A stretch of 64,000 nt of DNA from Sphagnum compactum. Taxonomy: Eukaryota > Bryophyta > Sphagnopsida > Sphagnales. The notes below the pieces were generated by a model. It searched no databases. It saw only the letters and a list, made by a program, of their open reading frames with translations, and was not told where the DNA came from. Position numbers and translations under genes: made by a program. Within the stretch, counting starts at the first letter, position 1; every line of letters starts with the position of its first letter. Positions 22,935-35,650 of this stretch are shown piece after piece. Where the stretch lies: positions 12,700,213 through 12,764,212 of the forward strand of contig OZ234493.1 of NCBI GenBank assembly GCA_965153455.1, written 5' to 3'.

Positions 22935-25900
22935 CCCGGTTTGATCAGGTATGTTTCACGACCTTCTAACTCCCCCATACCTCTTGTGCTTTGTGCTTTA
23001 GTTTGAGAAAAAATCCAAAATAAAAACCAAGAAAAACCTCGGCATTTCGCTCAAACGATCACGCATCTTCTTCTTCTTCCTGCATTTGCTGCTGTAGATA
23101 GAATGTCATTGCTATGCGTTTTTTCTCTTCCTTCTGAAAGAAGACTGTCATGCACCTACTCCTTTGCACTGCTGCCTTAGGGTTCAGGTCTTAGGGCCCA
23201 GCTTTGTGAGGGCTTACAAGTAGGGTTTGGACATGTGCACTCTTTGTAGGTGCCTGATGATGATTTTCTCACTATACAAGCTGAAGTTCATGTGCCTCTC
23301 TCCATTTCCCCCTTCACCTCACACCTCTCTTACAAGCGCTGTTTACAAGGAGTGACAATAATAACAAGGATGCAGGAAAATCACTTGTAAATTGCAGGTG
23401 CTATTAGGCCCCCTAAGCTGATGACCTTCAACTCAATTTTGATCAATATTGAGAGAAAATTGCAATGTGGAAGCAGTCTCTCAATTGATCATTGCACATG
23501 CAATCTCACTGTAGAAATGAAGCAAAAAAACTCACGCAATATGTACATTGCAACCTGGTATTCTGTCTATGTTGCAATTTGCTCAAACAACTTGTCATAT
23601 CCAAGGGACACATGTCAGATCTGCAGCTTTGGGTTGATGTGTGTAGTTGGACACGTGGCAAATTGATGAGGGTTCATGGATTGTCAGAATCCAAACTTTT
23701 GTTGTGACAAAGTTCTAACAGTTCTCTGGATCTGCAGTCTGAGATCTGGCCGGTGTCACTGCTATGTGGACACACAGCAGAAATTGCAGCTCTTGAAGCA
23801 TGCAACCCAGATGATGCCTGTGAGCCCACTGAGCACATTGCCAGCAGCAGCTATGCAAGTACGATCAGGACAAAATTTGACACTGATTATTATAACAAAA
23901 GCGGCAGAGCAGTCATAAGTGCCTGCATAGATGGGGGTGTGTGCACATGGGATGCCCTTACTGGACGATGTAGGCGGCGGCGACATCTTCCTCCTTGGGT
24001 GGGACAACCATGTGCAGTTTCTGCCCTTCCAAAATCACCACGCTATGTTATTATTGCTTGTAATGGAACTCATGTGAGTCTGAGGCACGCAGATGCTGCA
24101 ACTAAGACTACAGAATCTGGGCCAGAATCCACTCCAGCAGGCTCTGGGGAAAAAGCTGGAAGGGGTAGTGGAATTAAGAATTCTCTGGTGATTGTGGATA
24201 CTGCCACTCTTAGTGTTTTGCATGTTTTGAACAATTGTGCTTTGAGTGTGGGACCAATAGCAGCTATGGTGGTTGTACCTGAGCATGCATCCAAGGATCA
24301 CCCAACTTACTCTGTGATAGTGTGTGATTTGTTGGGAAGACTGAAGGTGTGCTCAGGTGTTTCTGTAGATCAGGGGAAACCTGGCTTAGGAGGCCCTAAG
24401 GGGGACATGCTTGAAGAAGCAAATAGTGAACAAAATGACTGTGTTGGTGGCATGAGTTCTCTTTCTGAGGTTGCAGAAGCATTATCATTTTCACCAGATG
24501 GGTTGTTGCTTCTGCTGGTGTTGCAATCAAAGTGGGTAATCAGATCTGTATCTCATGGTGGTATAGTAGCTGAAAGTGCTGGGATAGGTGCAATGCAACA
24601 TGGACTGAAAGAGCTTGCAGTCTTGTCCGAATGCACAGGAGGCTGCTTTCTTCATGGAAGTGGAAGCAAGTTTCTAGTTTGGAACACACAAGGTGCAGCT
24701 GTCCTGCACTCACTGTCTGACATTCACGAGAAAACTCTTGGTGTTGAGGTGTTGGCCTATATACCTCCAACTTCTCATAGCCGTGCCACAACAGTGAACT
24801 ACCATTTTGTCCAGCTAGGCAATCTGCTGCTTCGCTCTGAGTCTGAAAAGTCTGATGGTGTGGAAGATGTTCTGATGCTGGAGCCACAAGTTACTTTGTG
24901 GCTTACTCAGAGGGCACCCTTGTGGAGTGCAAAGCTGTCAGTTGGGATGCCATTGCTCGGTGAGGAAGACAAGAATCATAGCACAGGTCAGGAGGAATGG
25001 GGCAACAACTTAGAGGAGGCTCTCCTCTTAGGACAGGCAGGATTGTGGGCCGACTGGTTTGAAGTTTCTGGGTCTAAGGTGGATGTAAGCTTCTCAGAGG
25101 CATCACCACAAGATAATGCCAGGACTAAGCCAAGGGCTAGTCATCCAAGAGTAATGGAATCAGAAACATTTGTCACTGCATCCATGCTGCTTTCTGGGGG
25201 CTTCTCTGTCCAGTCTACCCTCGTATATGGATTTGCCAGTGGAGTAATCCAGCTTCTAGAGCTGCAAGTTGTCAACACCATGAATTCAACAGGTGACAAA
25301 GTGAATGGAGGTGATGAGGTGCAAGCAGTTCAAAACTTATTTGGGCATACTGGGGCCATTTTGTGCCTAGCAGAACATAGCTTGCCTCCATTATCTGAAG
25401 CAGCACAAGGAGATCATGTTCTGATCTCGGGGAGTATGGACTGCACTGTCTGCATTTGGAACCTGAGAAAGGGGGGTGAACCACTTGCAGTACTTCACCA
25501 CCATGTTGCACCTGTGCGTCAGCTTATTTTACCACCACATGGCACTCAAGCTCCCTGGTCACACTGCTTCATTTCAGTGAGTGATGACCATTGTGTTGCT
25601 GTTTCATCTCTGGAAACTTTAAGTGTAGAGCGATTGTTCCCTGGACATGCAGGTATTGTGAAGACAGTGATATGGGATTGTGTCCGGGGATTCCTTGCAT
25701 GCCTGTGCACTAGCTCAGGTGACCAACCTGTGGTCACAGATCAGGTTTACATCTGGGATCTACATTCAGGTGCCCGTGAACGTATACTGCGGGGAACTCC
25801 TGCACACTCCATGATTGCAGCCTTTTCTAGTCGTTTCCGGAAAAGTGCTGATGCTAACAGTATATTTTCTGGAAGTTCAACATCTGCTTCAGCTTTGTTG

Positions 25901-28900
25901 GCTCCCACTGAAGAGCTGCCCAGCCGCCCAAGGCCATCTCGTAGTATTGCAGCCCTCCCAGCACCAACTCTGGCTGAGTCCAGTTCCCTTCCTAATGCTG
26001 TAGCTGGTTCCAGCTCCTTTTTAGCTGGGGGAAATCCAATCTCTACGCATGATGAGACTGAAAATATGTCATTAGGTTTGATTGGAAGCTTGGAAAAGCT
26101 CTCAACAAAAGTTGCACAAGCACTTAACCAGAGTACAAAGCCAGGGCCTCTGAAACCATCTGAGTCAATATCCAGCATCACTACAGTAAAATCTAGTCCT
26201 GTTAGTAATCCCACCATTGTATCTTCCCGCCCTCTGGTTCACAAGCAGCCCATTCGTGGAGCATCTCCATTGCCAGGTGTTGCAACCCTGCAGTTTGATC
26301 TTTTTGCACTTATGGCTCCAGATTTGGGTGCCACATCAAATAGTGGTGAAAAAGAGTCTCGGGCATTGGTGGCTGGATCTGAAGAATCTCAAATTGCAGC
26401 TGTTCTTGAGAGGGTTCCTGGAGTGGAGCACAGTGAAGACAAAGTCACAAGCAGCAGCAAGGAAGGTGGGTGCACAGGTCCCTTCTTCTCCTTTTATAGA
26501 CACATAGTTCACTAGTGCAGGTCCCAGTCTAGTAGATTAGTCTGTACATGGACAGCAATTACTAATCTTTCTTTGTTCTTGAGGCAATCTATAAAGTTTT
26601 GACAATGAAGGTAGTTTCTCAATTGTGACAGGACAACACTTCTGTAGGTAGGACCTCTCTTGCATGATATTATGAGCTGTCTCCAATGTGACTCACAGGG
26701 GATGAATCAAATAGAAGGAAAGAGCAGAAGCAAATAGACAGCTGGCTGGGGACAGTACAAGGGCGTCTTCTACGAACAAGTCTGGCATTTCTACACTTGT
26801 GGGGGGTTGACCAAGAGCTTGATAGTTCATTACTGGAAGAGCTCCTGGTGTCAAAGCCACAACACATCAGAGTCGGGTCAGGCCTTGCAGGAGACAGGGG
26901 TGCAATGACACTGAGTCTACCAAATCAGCGTGCAACATTGGAGGTGGGTTTCTTTTTGCTGCATTTTCAGGTAATCCATTTATCTATAGTTATATGTCAA
27001 GCTTATGCTTATGATGGGCATATATGCATTGCACTTCAACTAATGTGATATCATTTCATGTGGCAGCTTTGGAAGACATCCCCAGAGTTTTGTGCATTGA
27101 GGTCACTCACCAATGTTGCTCTGGCACAGCACCTCTTACTCTTGTCCAAACCTGCCAATCTTGCTTGCAGGTTTGTTGCTATATTTTCATGGGATTGTGA
27201 GACATGTACTTGCCTTACTGTCATTTCATACTGCTGGTGTTTATCTGGGAGTTTATCGGGAGTAACCATGCCACTTAGTGAGCAGTTGTGGGTTACTACA
27301 AGGCCAATGTGGAGTAGATTTTATGATTGCAGTGAATCTTTCTGTTGTGCTTAAATGTTGGTTGTGGCTTTACAACAGTGCTTTGGCAGGTTTCTATTCA
27401 AGGAGTCTTGCTGAGAAGCTTCCAGGCAGTGTCAACCCATGCCTTGAGGTGAGCAGCATTGCAGCTTTTATAAGTTCGCAATACAAACCCAGTGCTATGA
27501 TTATTGCCATGGATTGTAAGTTGAGAATCCTGCCCTTTTATTGAAAATTTTGCAGGTATATGCATGCTTTTGGCAAGACCCAAGCGAGCAAGTGCGTATG
27601 GCAGCACGTTCTCTCTTCCATTGTGCAGCATCTCGGGCTATACCTTCATTCCTGCAACTTGACATGTCAACAAACAGACCATCACCACATTTTGAGAACC
27701 CTCCAAAATCTGAGTCTGAAAGCTCTAGCACCTATCTGAGGCACTCAAACTCAAATGGCCTATCTGACACAGGTGCAATAGCTCACATTACTGATTGGAT
27801 TCAGTCTTATGATGGCGAGAACTGGACAGCAACTATTGGGGGAACTAATCAAGATGCAAGAGCAGCACGCATAATTGTGAGTGCAGCGTTGGCTCTCTGG
27901 TATCCAAGTTTAGTTCAACCAGAGGTAGCCCCAACTGTTGCTCCCATGCTTTTGAACCTGGTGCGAGCCACCCATGACAGGCACAGTGCAACTGCAGCAG
28001 ATGTTCTGGCAGAAGGGATGGAGTCTACATGGCAGATGTGGATTGGCGCAGAGATTCCTCAGCTTATTGCTGATGTGTTTTTCCTGATTGAATGTCTAAG
28101 TGGAGTGGGTGCCCCAAGGCCCACCTCTGGGCAACCTTTCAGAGCTGTGCCTAGTGCAACCATGGCTCCAGCAGTAGCCATGGCCATTCGGGAAAGTCTT
28201 ACAGGCAATTTGCTGACAAGCTTGGCTCTTGCAGACGTGCCAGCATTCCTGGACGTGGTAAAAAATCAACTTGCCACTTTTGCACCCAATTCACCTGTCC
28301 ATTTGGTAGGCCTCATGGCCCTTATAAGGCTTGTGCGCAGCCACCCAAAGGCATTGATCTTCTATTTGGACCAGGTAAATCACCTGTCAGTATTGTTTAA
28401 GTACTGTGTGCACTAGCCTTAAACAAACCTGCCACAATGTTTCAATCTTTGCATTCTTGTTATACTCCTCTTTTTTATGTGTTGTAAGTTGAGTAATGCA
28501 ATGGAGACAATGTGTTGAAACAGTTAACTGCACTAGTGATGCAAACCATGGACACTGGAAACTTGGTGCTACGGAAACAGTGTAGCCAGACTGCAATGGG
28601 AGTATTGCAGGAGATGGTGCGCATGTTCCCTATGGTGGCACTTCACCGTGGATCCACTCCCTCCAATGCAAAGCTTGCGGTGGGAGATGGTGTTGGTGAC
28701 ATCCGCTCACTAACAATTCATGTATATGATTTGAACAGGTAAAGTGTGTCTCCTTGCAACTGTACAGGTGATGTCCTAATTGTGTGCTTTTTGGGAATGA
28801 AGCCTCTTTTCTTATCTTGGTGGACCTTGGTATGGTGCTTTGAATTATGTAGGAGATTTGACATTTTTGTCTTGGGCAACTTTTGTGTTGCAGTGCGACA

Positions 28901-29815
28901 AAGCTCAAGGTACTGGATGCTAGTGGACCCCCAGGTCACCCTGCCTTACTGGCATCAAACAAGACATCTGCAACAGCAGGTGGCATTTCAGCATTAAGTT
29001 TTTCTCCTGATGGAGAGGTAGACCAATCCGCATCCTGTTTTCTCTTTGTGTAGCTGATTTGCTTAGAAGGTGCAGAAGCTGTTGTTATGTTTCAAGGAGG
29101 TGAGTGGCCCTGCATCCAAAGTGTAACTTTTTCCAATGGATGTTGATAATACTGAAGCATTTAGAAAGTGGGAGAAACTACTCTAATACTCACATGGTTT
29201 GCAGGGGCTTGTTGCATTCTCGCAACAGGGCCTCACCATTCGGTGGTGGTCGCTGGGGGCAGCCTGGTGGGACCGACTAAGCAGGACCCTTGTGCCAGTC
29301 CAGTGCACGAAGCTGGTGTTGGTACCTCCTTGGGCAGGTTTCTCTCCAAGATCTTCAAGCTCAAGCATGATGGCCTTTGTGTACAGATCTTCAGAACAGC
29401 TGGAGGTAACATTCTTGCTGTTTGATCCATGAATCCCCAATCTTCTTTGGCATCTTAAGTCATTTTTCCAATACACTTTCCCCTAAGTCCTCTAACCTTA
29501 TTTTCAGGTCTACTCCATTCTATTCAGGTTGACTCAAATCATAAGTAGGAGAAGTTTTCATTACTTAGAGAGACATCCCCTCTAATACCTCTAGTCTGCA
29601 CAATGATGAAGAATTTGCAATCAGACCCTGTACATGGGGCAGTGATGTGAGCTTCTTGGTGGCAGCAGGATGAGGTGAGCAGGAGATTGAGTGAAGATAT
29701 GTCACCGAGGCTTGCATTCCATAATGTCGACCTTGCATTCCGCTTGGAATGGAAACCTAACAAGAAAGTGTCTCTCCTTCACCATGGCCAAGAACTGGGC
29801 ATCTTCCAACTTTGA
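22769..29815 (+). CDS. WDR7: WDR7 / Rabconnectin-3-beta-like WD40 protein
   Basis: Ten exons (22769-22948, 23738-26465, 26699-26943, 27067-27170, 27379-27448, 27556-28374, 28524-28738, 28894-29017, 29205-29405, 29669-29815) join in phase to give 1610 residues. It resembles the plant transducin/WD40 proteins related to animal WDR7, which pairs with DMXL proteins in Rabconnectin-3 and promotes V-ATPase assembly. The role in plants is poorly defined. N-terminal WD40 units include LWTGATDGVIVLWRL (about residues 32-46) and the segment with ACIDGGVCTWDALTGRC. A middle group contains ISGSMDCTVCIWNL (about 624) and VYIWDLHSGA (about 731). A serine-rich linker follows, then a helical region, and finally GGISALSFSPDGE and LTIRWWSL (about 1483-1512). 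The last exon ends GQELGIFQL, a strongly conserved C-terminus. The start matches the conserved first exon pattern. An overlapping upstream ATG precedes it. Confidence 0.93.
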
Positions 29816-31549
29816 TGTTCTCCAGGCCATGGCAAGCTCAACAACAGCAGAGAGTGAGCCTTTGCAAATTCAGCGGGCCTTGTATATGAATAATTACTTC
29901 AGATTTCTGAGACTATTATCTCAGTGGGCACCATGGATATGGATAACACAACTGCAATTTGGAATTCACGGCAGATCCTGGGTCCAATCAAATACAGTGT
30001 GTTAGAAGAAGAGAGGTCCTGAATAGATGGACAATCCTGTGATCAGTCCTGCAATGCAAGTGGCAAACTGCAAGCAGGACAAAGGTTGAGGTCACTGCAT
30101 CAGGCCAGGAGGCATTTAATGCCAGTTACATGCGCTTTCAAGCGTTAAATTATTGTCTTAGCTCAGACTGGTATCAATAATCATCTTTCTTTAAACTGAC
30201 AAATTAGCTTGTCTCTAAAGGGGAAAAGCTCTGAAGAAGAACTTGACAACATCTTTAGTGTCAGGTGGAAATTAGGTTTGAGGCTTCTATGAAGATGGTT
30301 AGACCTAGTGGCTCTTGTCTAGTAGCAAAGACAATGCATTTTTCTATGTGCAACAGGTTTAACAAGGTAATACAGGCCATAAACACCGTATAGGAGAATA
30401 TGGGGGATTCACATGTCATCTCAGGGAGAGTTGTGCATTGGTCAAGAGAATGCACTAATCTTGTAGATGTGAATGTTTTTTCTGTGCTTCTGTGTTTATG
30501 GAGCCTGCAGCTTGCAGCATGGGGGTATAGAGGCTGAAAGACAGACACAGATTTGCAAAGATGATCATGATGCAAGTGCATTTTGTGTTTCTTCATAGTC
30601 CCACAGTTACAAAGTCCAAAGAGTACTGAGAAGTTCAAAGGTGAGAGACCTACCAAAAGTTTGCCAATCATTATTTCTAAATACAATGATTTTGACACAA
30701 AAACGTGTATGTGGGTAAGGGTTGTTGTGTTGAATAAAAGGTGGCCATGAATTCTCACATAAGGTTGTCATGAAACAGAATTGTGGAGTGTCATGAAATC
30801 TTACCAGATCACCTCATGGTGCAATGTTTTTAAAACAATAATGATTCTAGTGACGAGGATTCATTGGAGCTGGTTTAGGGAGGACAACTTTTGGGTTTCT
30901 TAAGTAGTGGTCATCACTTGACCAGTTCCAAATTGAGATCTGTTTTGTCCATCGCAAAGGAAAGAGGCATGGAAACGTGTCGTTTCAAATCTCTGTGTTT
31001 TTTAAGGGTTTTTTTTTAACATCATAATATTCATAATAGATTTTCTATATCTTCTCCATCAATTTGTACTAAATTCAATTGAATCTTATTCCAATTGTTG
31101 AGTTGAATTTAGTTGAGTTGGAATTCAATTCAATTAAATCTGAATCTAATTCAATTTGATTCGAGTCGATTCGATTCGATTCAAGTTGTACATAATGTCA
31201 TTCAATATTTCCATTCAAATGGAACTTAATTTTCACAAAATCAATTCATTTCTTCATCAATTGTCATTGATAGTGCATTGCAATTACCAAGTTTACAATT
31301 TAATCCTTTCACGAACCTTTGGAAGATCATTTTGTTAAAATGTTGTGGTTATAAAAGAATGGTGACATTGTATTATATAATCGCATAAAAATTATTTTGC
31401 ATGTACCATTGTGATAATACATGTGGGGTTTAGGATTTGTTATTCCTTTGCCTCTATAGTTTAAAAAGGTTAAAAACATCTTGATGTTGAACATATTTGA
31501 TGAGGGTATGAACCACCTCCAACATAGGCATAAAACATGCCAAAGCCAA
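29816..31549. other. Intergenic sequence downstream of WDR7
   Basis: The first part is presumably WDR7 3' untranslated sequence. From 31075 to 31190 there is a low-complexity stretch built of AATTCAA and GATTC units. The 165-codon minus-strand open frame at 30261-30758 has no recognisable motif and looks accidental. Confidence 0.5.
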
Positions 31550-31556
31550 AATTAAT

Positions 31557-32891
31557 TTAGGTCACATAATAGCTCGAAGTTTGTAGAGGCATACTTGGTT
31601 TGTCACGATTAAAATGCATCTTCACAATCAAAGCCTTGTAGTCAACCATGACACATTTCAACATGCTCAACATGGAGATCCACTTGGTCTTGACATTCCT
31701 CAACAATTTAACACCTTTGATTTCTAAAGTTTTAACAAACTTTATAAAGTTAGGAAACTCTTTAAGGCTATGAACAAAGAAAGAATGAAGGGTTTGCAAC
31801 ATTGATTCAAGGGCAATGTGGACAACACAACAACCACCAAATTGGGTTAGTGTGCCATGTAGTGCACATCAATAAAAAAATGAACAACTTTAAATAAATG
31901 AATTGCAACACTAGCCCAATGCGATGTTCTTGGAACACGAAATCTCTATCATAATCAAAGCACACCCACCACCTTGATCCAAGCTCTTCATCCAAAACTC
32001 CTCCATACTTAGTGATGCAGTTGAGGATTGCAACAATATTATATGTAATAGCACCCATTTTGATAATTTCCAAGGTTAGTACGATTGGATTCTAACACCA
32101 ATCTTTCATGACATAAACATGGACACTAATTCATTGTTTGTTGTTCATTGTAGTGACCTCATTTGCATTCATTAGGAAAACATTAACCCCTTGCGCAAAA
32201 ACTTTAATGGAACTAAAAATAATATCATGCATTGCTTAGCCACTACCATTTGTCCAATATTTTTTGGGTTGTTTTTTACTTTCAAAATGCAAAGAAACTC
32301 CCTAATTGTTTCAAAATCATACACTAGGTAACCATGGCTTAAAAGGTGGAAAATGATGATGAATTGAACCAATTTTTTTAGATCCAAGATGAACATTGCA
32401 CTACATCAAATCCAATGCATTTGCCAACATAAATCCTCTTGTTTTCGGCATGTGTAGAATCTTTGTTAATATACTAGTCCCTAACAACAACGTTAGTAAA
32501 ACAACAATTGTTTTCTCCCACCTTACATGCATTTGCAAAATATCTAGCTTCAATGAGAAGAGTTTGTCCTTTCCTTTAATAGTTCTATTAACCATGCATC
32601 TTATTTTGAAAAACCAAGCAATCACCCCCTATAACAATTTGTCCCAAGGAAACTTTGTTGCCCAAGAATATTGAAAGGCCCAAGCCTTGTCATAAGACCT
32701 TTTAGGTTTCTTAAACAAAAAGTTTTGTGCACTAGAGTTGCAAGGCTCATAAACAACTGATAGTTCAAAAGAGGAGATCCAAATGAACTTATGTCTTGAC
32801 AAAAAAGAAGAGCCTGAAGCAAAACTAATTTTGAAGGATTTTCAATGGCACTATTACAAGTAGCCTCATAAGCTTCAAAAATCAAAGACAA
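31557..32891 (-). pseudogene. Decayed hAT-like transposase-derived gene
   Basis: The minus strand encodes successive fragments in changing frames. N-terminal pieces (32891-32622) contain PFCLR-type and LGPFNILGQQ segments. 32625-32401 includes GKDKLFSLKLDILQMHV, like the zinc-finger entry region of plant hAT-like proteins. 31802-31557 includes HSFFVHSLKEF and LLRNVKTKWISMLSMLK, typical of the hAT-like (DUF4371/zinc finger 862 type) catalytic-region remnants. Stops and frameshifts separate them, so no intact protein can be made. No terminal inverted repeats were identified. Confidence 0.6.
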
Positions 32892-32993
32892 TTAGACACA
32901 ATTGAATTGATCATGGGTAAATCAAACACAATTGACTCCTACAAACCTCAACAATACAAAACTCAATATGCACCCCAAAAAAAAAATTGGGGA

Positions 32994-33011
32994 GGGGGGG
33001 GGGGGGGGGGG
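32994..33011 (+). repeat. Run of 18 G
   Basis: Eighteen consecutive G follow GGGGA, after an A-rich run. Such a tract can form quadruplex structures and is also a typical place for assembly length error. Confidence 0.9.
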
Positions 33012-33994
33012 TGTGTGGGAAATCACACATTTGATTATGGGGTGGATTTTACAAGAATCCTCTTATGCACATCAATTTTGAAACTCTCAATTCTATTTAG
33101 TGTTATTGATAGTTACATCAAAGTCCCACCACTTCCCCCATAATTGATCTATGTGTGTTATAGCGACAAAGTTTCACCACTGAACTTGCAATGATATGAA
33201 AATCCACCATCACAAAACCACAAATGCTCAAGGCTCAAGCTTCTTGAAATACCCAAGGTGCAACAACCATTCGTTGCCACCATCTTTAAACTTTCAAAAC
33301 ACAAGGCATATGGGTTTTCAAAGCAAAACCACTTGCTAGCTACTAGTTTTGCGGAAGGGAAGTTCATTAGGCAACCTAACTTGTTTGATGGTCATAAATT
33401 GGCAACGCCCTTAAGCCTTAAAGTGTTGCAAAGGGGGATCCCTCAAGGCCTAAAAACATTATTGACAATGGAACTTGTAAACAATTGGATTAGAATTGCA
33501 ATGGAAGGACATAGGCAGTTTGCCTTTTGGCCCATAAGGTGGGTGTGTCGATGTGTTGGGGCGATAGTTTTTTTTTTTTCCTTCATGCATTTTGCATGTT
33601 ACCTTTTTACATCACCTTTTGGTTATAAATTGCTAGAAACACAAAACTTGGAATGGATCCAATTGTAAGAAATATTTTTGATAAATGATCGATATTGACA
33701 AATGGAAAGGATTTAGAGTATTTGTGAATATTAGGTGATGGATTCTTGAAATGATATTCATTAATTTTTTCTCTGAGTCACTAAAATATGATCCATTAAA
33801 TCTAGCATTTAATATGATGAAACCCTACAAAATTTTATTTATGAAAACACAATAGATTTGGAAAATGTACAGAGGAATAAGAAAAAGAAAAGGGAAAATT
33901 CAGAGGATGTCAAATTAGCCCAAACTAGATGTCAAAATCTTTCCATGTCAAAAATCAACCGCCTGTAGTAGGTCAGCAATATTTCTCCATGTTA

Positions 33995-35650
33995 AAAACT
34001 AACCACTTACAATAGGTTGGCCATGGTGATGGGAGGTGTGTCTTGAAGGGGTGGAAGTTGGGAAGTAGTTAGGCCTACGGTTACCACCTGACTTAAGATG
34101 GAAGATCTTTGCATTCTTTGCAATGTGATTAAAATTTTTTGATGAAAAAAAGTAACCAAGATAGAATGATGAAGGCCCTTGCAAGCTCCAAATGGCATTA
34201 GCACAATCATGTAAAAACACATTGGTTTGTTTGTGTAGACATCCAAATACGTCAATTGCTAATGGGAGGAATTTATTAATGGGGTGTCAGGCATGATAGA
34301 TCTTTTCTTTGGTTTAAGCCACATTGAAGGCATCTAATTCTTGAGTTACGCAAATCAAGGAAATAAATATGCTCGCATTGGGTCGACAATGACAATGTCG
34401 GCTAGGCTGTGAATGTCATCTTTGGTGAACGCAATGTTAACCTGTCGACAAGTGGAGTTGGATGTGGTTGAAGGAAACACATGTAGTTGTTCTCGTCCCA
34501 TGTGGAAACCAATGTCTCATGCAATGGTAGTAAAGGTGTCACGAATTGCATCATGAATTCCTATGTGCTCGTTGCCATGAGCGCAACATAAAAAGTGAAT
34601 ACCCACAGGGTTGATGGGATGTGTGCACACGCATTGAGGGATACTTGCAATTGAAGATGGGTTAATCCAAGTCATGTTCGATGTGCTGTGAAAAAAACTA
34701 GGGAAAATAATTCAAAGGTTGAGAAGACTAGTTTGAATTGTAAGTTTGGCACCCATTCCTAGGCTAGAACATGATAAAATCCGAGCACAATGGGCCTTGG
34801 ATATCCTATCAAAGAGCATGTTGGAAAGGGTATGATGGTGAAGACACTCCAAGATGGAATCTTCAAACCAAACCATTTGTTGCATGATGAATTTTTCAAA
34901 TGGAAGAAGACACATGCGAACTAGGGGTGGTAAAAGATCACATGCCACTTTGAAGTGTTGATAGAAAGGGAAGGTGTTGTTGTAAACTCTAGCCAAGGCC
35001 TTAAGAAGGAAAGGACGTTAATCAACCATGAACCTAATAGCTGTGATCGAAGCTACAAGGGCCTAATTCCCTAAAATAGGTTGTTGGGATGATGACAGTT
35101 GTTAATATGAGCCCAATGCCATCGAATGTGATTGGGAGAGAGGCTTGTTTATGGGCTAGAAGTCCTTTTGGGCTATCAAAAAATCTTGGACCCAAGAAGC
35201 GCCCAAACACTTGAAAGAAGGATGAGTCGAAAGAAGTAAAGAACTCCATGAAGGTGGAGGAAGGGGGTGTGCATTGTAAGAAATAAAATGGTTATTGCAT
35301 GAAACAATGAGTTAGAATTCCAAAGCTACCTAGACATCATCCATTCTAGGGAGAAGGTTTAGTGTCGAACATTTTCTAAAAAGGCATTTTAAATGAAAGA
35401 TGATGTGAATGATGAGGTGCCCAATGGAACCCCCAAGTCTATGATTCCTTCTGATGGGGTAGTATACTAGGATGGGGTGTTGAAATCAAGTGATATGCGA
35501 GAAGGTGACCATGTTACACATTTTTGAGGTTGGAAAGAAAAACTTATCGCATAAAGTTTGGTCTAGAAATGCTCATATGCAGATGATACGATTGAAAGGG
35601 GACCTATGATGTGAGTGTCATATGCATTTAATAGGTAAGTTTCAAAGATG
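33995..35650 (-). mobile_element. Decayed reverse transcriptase element, copy B
   Basis: This is the same element as at 880-3100 but on the minus strand. 35640-35500 matches the copy A DNA around the THIIGP and AWSPF blocks. 35249-35034 encodes QVFGRFLGPRFFDSPKG and LLAHKQASLPITFDGIG. 34996-34712 encodes the CDLLPPLVRM and HCARILSCSSLG blocks. 34255-34007 encodes a C-terminal part with ILITLQRMQRSSIL and TSQLPPLQDTPPITMANLL that copy A lacks. Frameshifts and stops break it throughout. Upstream sequence beyond 35650 no longer matches clearly. Confidence 0.7.

Noticed and set aside
30261-30758. 165-codon minus-strand open frame
   Set aside because: No motif, no plausible splice partners and a composition rich in cysteine and histidine suggest an accidental frame next to the WDR7 3' end.
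33258-33668. 136-codon plus-strand open frame
   Set aside because: No recognised family and no splice context between two transposon remnants; could be a piece of another repeat but cannot be supported as a gene.
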